Shown here: positions 60,201-64,000 of the stretch, piece after piece | Layout of the letters: every line of letters begins with the position of its first letter | Numbering within the stretch: the first letter of the stretch is position 1 | Source of the DNA: Bradysia coprophila | Taxonomy: Eukaryota; Arthropoda; Insecta; Diptera; Sciaridae | Assembly (NCBI RefSeq): GCF_014529535.1 | Contig: NW_023503456.1 | Coordinates: 2,306,133 to 2,370,132, forward strand | Direction: 5' to 3' | Length of the DNA stretch: 64,000 nt | Made by a program: the position numbers and the translations under genes | The notes under the pieces: generated by a model | The model's database searches: none | The model's input: only the letters and a program-made list of their open reading frames with translations | What the model was told of the DNA's origin: nothing

Positions 60201-61872
60201 GATTACGCAAGTATGGAGAGTCCAGACGTCCAGATACAATTTGGTGCATCCTCAATGCAGCCGAAATTACCCTCCTTCTGTTTAGTGAGACTAGTTCTAA
60301 TTCTTCGCATCGTTCTTGGTATGGTCGTAGCACGAATCCATTTTCTTGTCTGTTGAGGTTGTCTTTGTTGAAGAATACGACGGCCTGCTTTTGTGTACTC
60401 TCTATTTGTTCTCTGTGAGCCTTTGTATACAGCGACCAAATAACATTTGCGTATTCTAAGTGTGACCTCACCCAGCGTTCCATACAACAGTTTGGCATTG
60501 TCCATGTTCAGTGCCTTGTAGCACTCCCGTTTCACGAATCCGAGGTTGTTGTCGGCTTTCTTCTTAACCAGCTCTCTGTGCAGCGCAAAAGTCATTTTTG
60601 AATCCATCATGACGCCCAGGTCCGGCATTTGCTTGACTCTTTCTGTCTCTGTTCCTTTGATGGTGTAATTTGCTTCGATGGGATTCCTTTTGCGTGTAAA
60701 AGTCATCACCTTGCATTTTCCAATGTTCAGTTCCAGCCCATTGTCATCACACCACTGCCCGAATTCGTCCATTTCTTCTTGCAATTTCCTTGTATCTGCC
60801 GAACAAGTTACTATTTTTGCTTTTTTCTTGTCATCGGCAAAATTATACGATCTTGCTGTGTCGTGGATTGCTTCAGAGTCATCGAAGAATGTCAGAAAGA
60901 GGATCGGATCTAAAGTCGTTCCTTGGCCGATCGCTGAATGTGCACTAAATTCATCTGAAATTTCTGTTCCTACTCGCGGTGCTTACTCTTCGGGGAGTAT
61001 GAATTGAACCATCGAAGTGATCGGTTACCAAGTGGAAAATTTGCTAACTTGCGTATTGACAATCTACAGTATCAAAGGCCTTTGATACGTCTGAGTAAAA
61101 CGTGTCCACCTGAGCTCCGATTTCATATGCTGAGTGGACGAAATGAGATAATTCCATTAAATTGGTTCCTACAGACCTGTTACTCACAAATCCATGTGCT
61201 CGCTTCGACAGTTGGGGACTATAAAGATGCTAATATGACGACTGGGTCGTTTCGACGGATAGAGGGAATATTTCGAATGACAGGTGGGTTTTTGAGAGAG
61301 AATTCAATACGTTTTCTCTCAACCAATTTCAAAATCATTCGACATATTCCCTCTAATACGTCGAAACGACCCAGTCGTTATATTAGTAACTGTCTTTCTC
61401 TCAAATATTTTCGCTAAGTTCGCATAGTTTCCCTCTCTGCATTGTATAGTGGGTAAATACTGTTGTAAAAGAATCTCCGTTAATTCTGTCACGTTTGCAT
61501 TCTTGAGACAGTCTGTTGAAGGCGGCCTTACAGTCATCCGTTTTGCCTACGTACATGGAGGCAGTTGTAATTTCAAACAATGTACTCAGACGTGTTGTAC
61601 CAGTACTTTGGGAGGACTTAGTATTAGTTGCGTTATTGGCGCCTTTTTTTAAATTTTATTTTCAATTTTTTCTTACAGGATGGCACGTTATAGTGTCCGT
61701 TATACTGACAATACCTTGCGGGATGGGAACGTATTACCTTTTATTTATACAGTTTATGCCACTGAAATTGGAAGCGATTCTCTGTGGCTTAATGTTAGCC
61801 CTACAGATCAGCGAACTGTTATACGGAATCATTTTTATGTTTCAATCCTGCCGTCCCACCGTTTATACTTAA
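57238..61872 (+). CDS. TMEM216/TMEM17/TMEM80-family transition-zone membrane protein
   Basis: Exons 57238-57272, 57349-57542 and 61679-61872 give 140 residues, close to TMEM216 (145). Four hydrophobic segments are visible: after LSYEILLYLNSFYFG, VCILVATLILETIRVYL, VIVSVILTIPCGMGTYYLLF, and LEAILCGLMLALQISELLYG. The loop ETIRVYLGRKGSLSE matches the E-x-IRL-x-x-G-x-x-G-N-L signature between segments two and three of the family. These proteins belong to the MKS module of the ciliary transition zone, gating membrane-protein entry to cilia. Which family member this is (216, 17 or 80) cannot be settled by eye; length favours 216/80. Intron 2 (4136 bp) is packed with repeats and a LINE fragment. Confidence 0.85.
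58060..59345. repeat. 109-bp tandem array in TMEM216-like intron 2
   Basis: About nine units of roughly 109 bp, each with CACTTCCTAACTTCCAT, GAATTTTTCGACGGATTTTG, ATTTTCGATAAAAGTGAGGT and ATGACAGATGATT. A 437-bp block (four units) is duplicated, so 58437-58870 and 58874-59307 match unit by unit. The first unit is split by the MITE at 58136-58382. Minus-strand open frames across it (up to 120 codons) are repeat artefacts. Confidence 0.88.
58136..58382. mobile_element. CGAGGGG-ended MITE, 8-bp TSD GTTCCAAT
   Basis: 247 bp with perfect 16-bp inverted ends (CGAGGGGGAAACCACT). Exact duplications GTTCCAAT lie at 58128-58135 and 58383-58390. The centre is a set of GTTAATCA/TGATTAAC words. It shares the terminal CGAGGGG and 8-bp duplication with the element inside pol at 40035-40872. 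It is inserted into the first unit of the tandem array. Confidence 0.88.
59572..59735 (+). repeat. TGACGCAAG repeat family, diverged copy D
   Basis: Shares CTGATATCAG, GTGACGCAAGTCC and GCGTCACAAGTGGCAGATGT with the other copies, but about 60 bases between them have diverged. Lies in the TMEM216-like intron. Confidence 0.55.
59745..61110 (-). pseudogene. LINE fragment (Jockey/CR1-like RT C-terminal half)
   Basis: Read on the minus strand: a palm motif YSDVSKAFDTVD near 61090, a gap, then NFADDKK (FADD catalytic box) near 60830, EFGQWCDDNGLELNIGKCKV, and a C-terminal region VRSHLEYANVIWSLYTKAH and NQLNLNTGDSQLRNSE ending at 60037. A 3' UTR and an AATAAATAAATAAAT tail end at about 59745. Frameshifts occur near 60430 and within the palm, so it is dead. 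It is antisense to the TMEM216-like gene, inside intron 2. Confidence 0.82.
61233..61383. repeat. TA-flanked MITE
   Basis: Inverted ends ATATGACGACTGGGTCGTTT and partner, with TA at 61231-61232 and 61384-61385. A second inner pair is AGAGGGAATAT. 151 bp, non-coding. TA duplication suggests Tc1/mariner type. Confidence 0.65.
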
Positions 61873-62302
61873 GTGAAATGGTTTTCAAGTACGTGAATCA
61901 TGACCTAATTACGCAATTGTAACGAGTGTCAGAGCATGAAGAGGAAAATTTCATTTTTGTTCTATTTTTCCGAGGCAAAATATTGTAGATGCTGAGTGCC
62001 CGTGGTTCACGTATACAACGTTTTTTCTTGCATGATTCCAGTAGCGAAACGAATGCGACAAACGACTAAAGGCGTGGGGTAATTTGGCACACGGTGCTAA
62101 AACAACGCATTTTTCAACTATGTAAAAGATGAAGTCGCACACGATTTTTCAATACTAAAATTTTGTAAAAGGAGTCATTAAGTCGATGACATGGCTAAAA
62201 AGCATTTGCAGCAACCAACTTGCGTATGCGAGTTCACCGTTTACGTAGTTTAAAAGTGCGTTCTTTTGGCACTGTGTGCCAGATTTCCGATACCATTTTG
62301 AC
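61873..62302. other. Downstream of the TMEM216-like gene
   Basis: Presumed 3' flank. No AATAAA lies close to the stop. No gene or repeat recognised. Confidence 0.35.
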
Positions 62303-62544
62303 CAAGGTTCTGAAAGAACAAGTAAAGACAGCCACGAAGACGGTATACACCGAAATTAATAAACGCACTTAGTAGAGATTGGGTGTGAAAACTTGAGCAC
62401 TTGAAGAAAATGTTTTTTAAGAAAATTCGAATTTTCGTTTTTGTTAAGTTGCCCTTTTCATAAAAATTTCGCAGCCGTTGACACAAATTATGTGTCACCG
62501 CCTTCGTGTTCAGAGTTTTCTTAACCTGTTCTTTGAGAACCTTG
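62303..62544. repeat. CAGGTTAAGAC-family inverted-repeat element, copy 2
   Basis: CAAGGTTCTGAAAGAACAAG at the left and CTGTTCTTTGAGAACCTTG at the right, the same ends as 14848-15066. The interior keeps ACCGCCTTCGTG. Non-coding. Confidence 0.7.
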
Positions 62545-63230
62545 ATTTTGAAATCGATTCGATTTCTTCTTGATGTAAGAACTACTACTGGAACTATGCA
62601 AAAAAACATCATTTCACACACCGACCGAAGTAGACCAAAGATTTATTGCCTTAAATTAATAGACAAAAAAACTTATACAAATTAATTGACAAACTAAAAA
62701 AAATTTCGGCTTTTTTGAGCATTTAAATTTTGAACAGACAAAACGATCTATTTTCTAAACTAATGACTGAATTTCTATCCAGTGTGTGCCTAATCGATCA
62801 AATTAACACGTCCACTTTAAATTGTTTTTTTTCCCTAAAAAGTCCTATTGTAGTGTTATAAGTGGATTTTTAACTTCATATCCAGAGAACAGATGGCGGT
62901 CAGAAGCAACGCCATCTATTATCATCTCTATGACTTCATTAGACGAATGCGTTATGGACACGGATACTTAATTTGACTGTAAACAAGTGCACTAAAGGCT
63001 CAACTAATTGATATCAGAAGCAGTGCGATAAAATGTTCTATACCAGGAGTTAATACTTACTTCTGACATCGAGCTGCAAAGTAAAGTACTTTATTGTATA
63101 CGCGATGATAAATCTCACTTTAACTGCAATTTTTTGACACGGTAAATGTGACAACAACGGTTGTTAAAAACGTAATACATATCGTGCACCCAATAAAGTA
63201 CTTAGAAGTTCGAGAAAGATTTACTGCACT
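62545..63230. other. Spacer
   Basis: AT-rich spacer with no gene or supported repeat. Confidence 0.35.
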
Positions 63231-63338
63231 CAGAGAAATGTTAGGTTGGTACAACACATGCGACGATATAGCTGTCATTTACATGTTCCTTCCATTCCTG
63301 CTATCTCGCCACATGTATACCAATTTAACATTTCTCTG
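63231..63338. repeat. Inverted-repeat MITE related to 14697-14830
   Basis: AGAGAAATGTTAGGTTGGTA at the left pairs with the right end CCAATTTAACATTTCTCT. The right half (ATCTCGCCACA, TACCAATTTAACAT) matches the end of 14697-14830 and its flank. Non-coding. Confidence 0.6.
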
Positions 63339-63764
63339 ACTGCACTCTAAAGTGGTGACAGGTGCAGCTATCATATATTCACACCGAAGTGTTTTATGTT
63401 TTATCGGCTAATTATGTGTGGTAGTTTCGTCGAAATCCTACAACAACGAACCTCACCCCACATAAGTCACTGTTTACCGACAACAAAAATATAGCTAACA
63501 TTTGCCACATATCAAGAGGCCCCGACAAAAAAGCTCTCAAAATAGATCAAGTGTGAGTAACTGTAAGCCCGAACGCTGACACCATCGAAAACCCTAACCT
63601 CAACTCTTTGAAAAAAAAAATGGAATTTTTGAGCTTTCACTTAATTTTGTGTTTTGTCCGGATCTAAAAACGTTAAAATTCAGATTTCCGATGCCTGCTC
63701 ATTTTCGCCGCATATATTATCAGGTTGGTTAGGTATTCTGTCGATGATTTTTGACATTCCGAAT

Positions 63765-64000
63765 AACCTTCGACCTGATCTATAAGTGTGGTGAGTTGAT
63801 CATGCAGGCGGTGAAACACAAAGTTTGACAATTTAGACATATTACAGATTGTGTAAAATGTCAACTTGATAAAAAAAAAATCTTCAACTTTTCTTTTCGC
63901 ACAATCTTTAATGAGTTTAACAAAACGTGGCTAAATTGTCAAGATTAGTGTTTCACCCGCCGTCGTAAGTGTCTTAACCTGTTCTTTCAGAACCAGGTGC
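63765..64000. repeat. CAGGTTAAGAC-family element, copy 3 (cut by window end)
   Basis: GTGAGTTGATCATGCAGGCG and GTGAAACACAAAG at the left match the interior of copy 1. The inverted partner GTTTCACCCGCCG and the terminal TCTTAACCTGTTCTTTCAGA lie at the right edge. The right boundary cannot be seen. Confidence 0.6.

Overview
The window looks like insect nuclear DNA, most likely dipteran and perhaps a nematoceran gnat or midge. The reasons are short GT-AG introns of about 55-90 bp, AT-rich spacers, an Ana1/CEP295 centriole gene, a gypsy/errantivirus-type element with an env-like gene, and abundant RTE, Jockey-like and MITE sequences. The genus cannot be fixed from the sequence alone. I assembled all spliced gene models by hand from splice sites, reading-frame phase and family similarity.

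Layout: 1-9.5 kb is gene-poor. It holds inverted-repeat MITEs, a 5'-truncated RTE retrotransposon (3772-6286) plus a 98-bp copy of its 3' end, a 19-bp satellite (7.75-8.35 kb) and a tRNA-Glu-like SINE with a perfect 13-bp target duplication (8571-9191). From 9.6 to 17.6 kb lie two tandem CRAL-TRIO lipid-carrier genes with identical six-exon structure; their last two exons and the intron between them look gene-converted. A third RTE copy follows (18845-20264). NAA20 (+) and crooked neck (-) then converge tail-to-tail at 22.9 kb. From 25.1 to 30.9 kb are a long dispersed repeat, a decayed Jockey-like LINE and a hairpin-bearing tandem array. MYG1 (+) and PUS1 (-) converge at 33.3 kb.

35.4-43.6 kb is a minus-strand LTR retroelement (gag, pol, env-like) with nearly identical LTRs, sitting in a TA microsatellite. 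Its pol is split by an 838-bp element with an 8-bp target duplication, and its env by a 128-bp TA-flanked palindrome. Nested MITEs fill 43.8-46.7 kb. ZNF330/NOA36 (+) and Ana1/CEP295 (-) form a third convergent pair at 48.5 kb. A TMEM216/TMEM17-family gene (57.2-61.9 kb) has a 4.1-kb intron holding a 109-bp tandem array, a MITE and a LINE fragment. The last 2 kb is MITE-rich spacer.

The host genes are mostly housekeeping: N-terminal acetylation, splicing, exonuclease activity, pseudouridylation, a nucleolar zinc protein, and centriole and cilium factors. The most distinctive features are the three convergent pairs with interleaved poly(A) signals, the gene conversion between the CRAL-TRIO paralogues, and many transposon copies whose boundaries can be read directly from target-site duplications.
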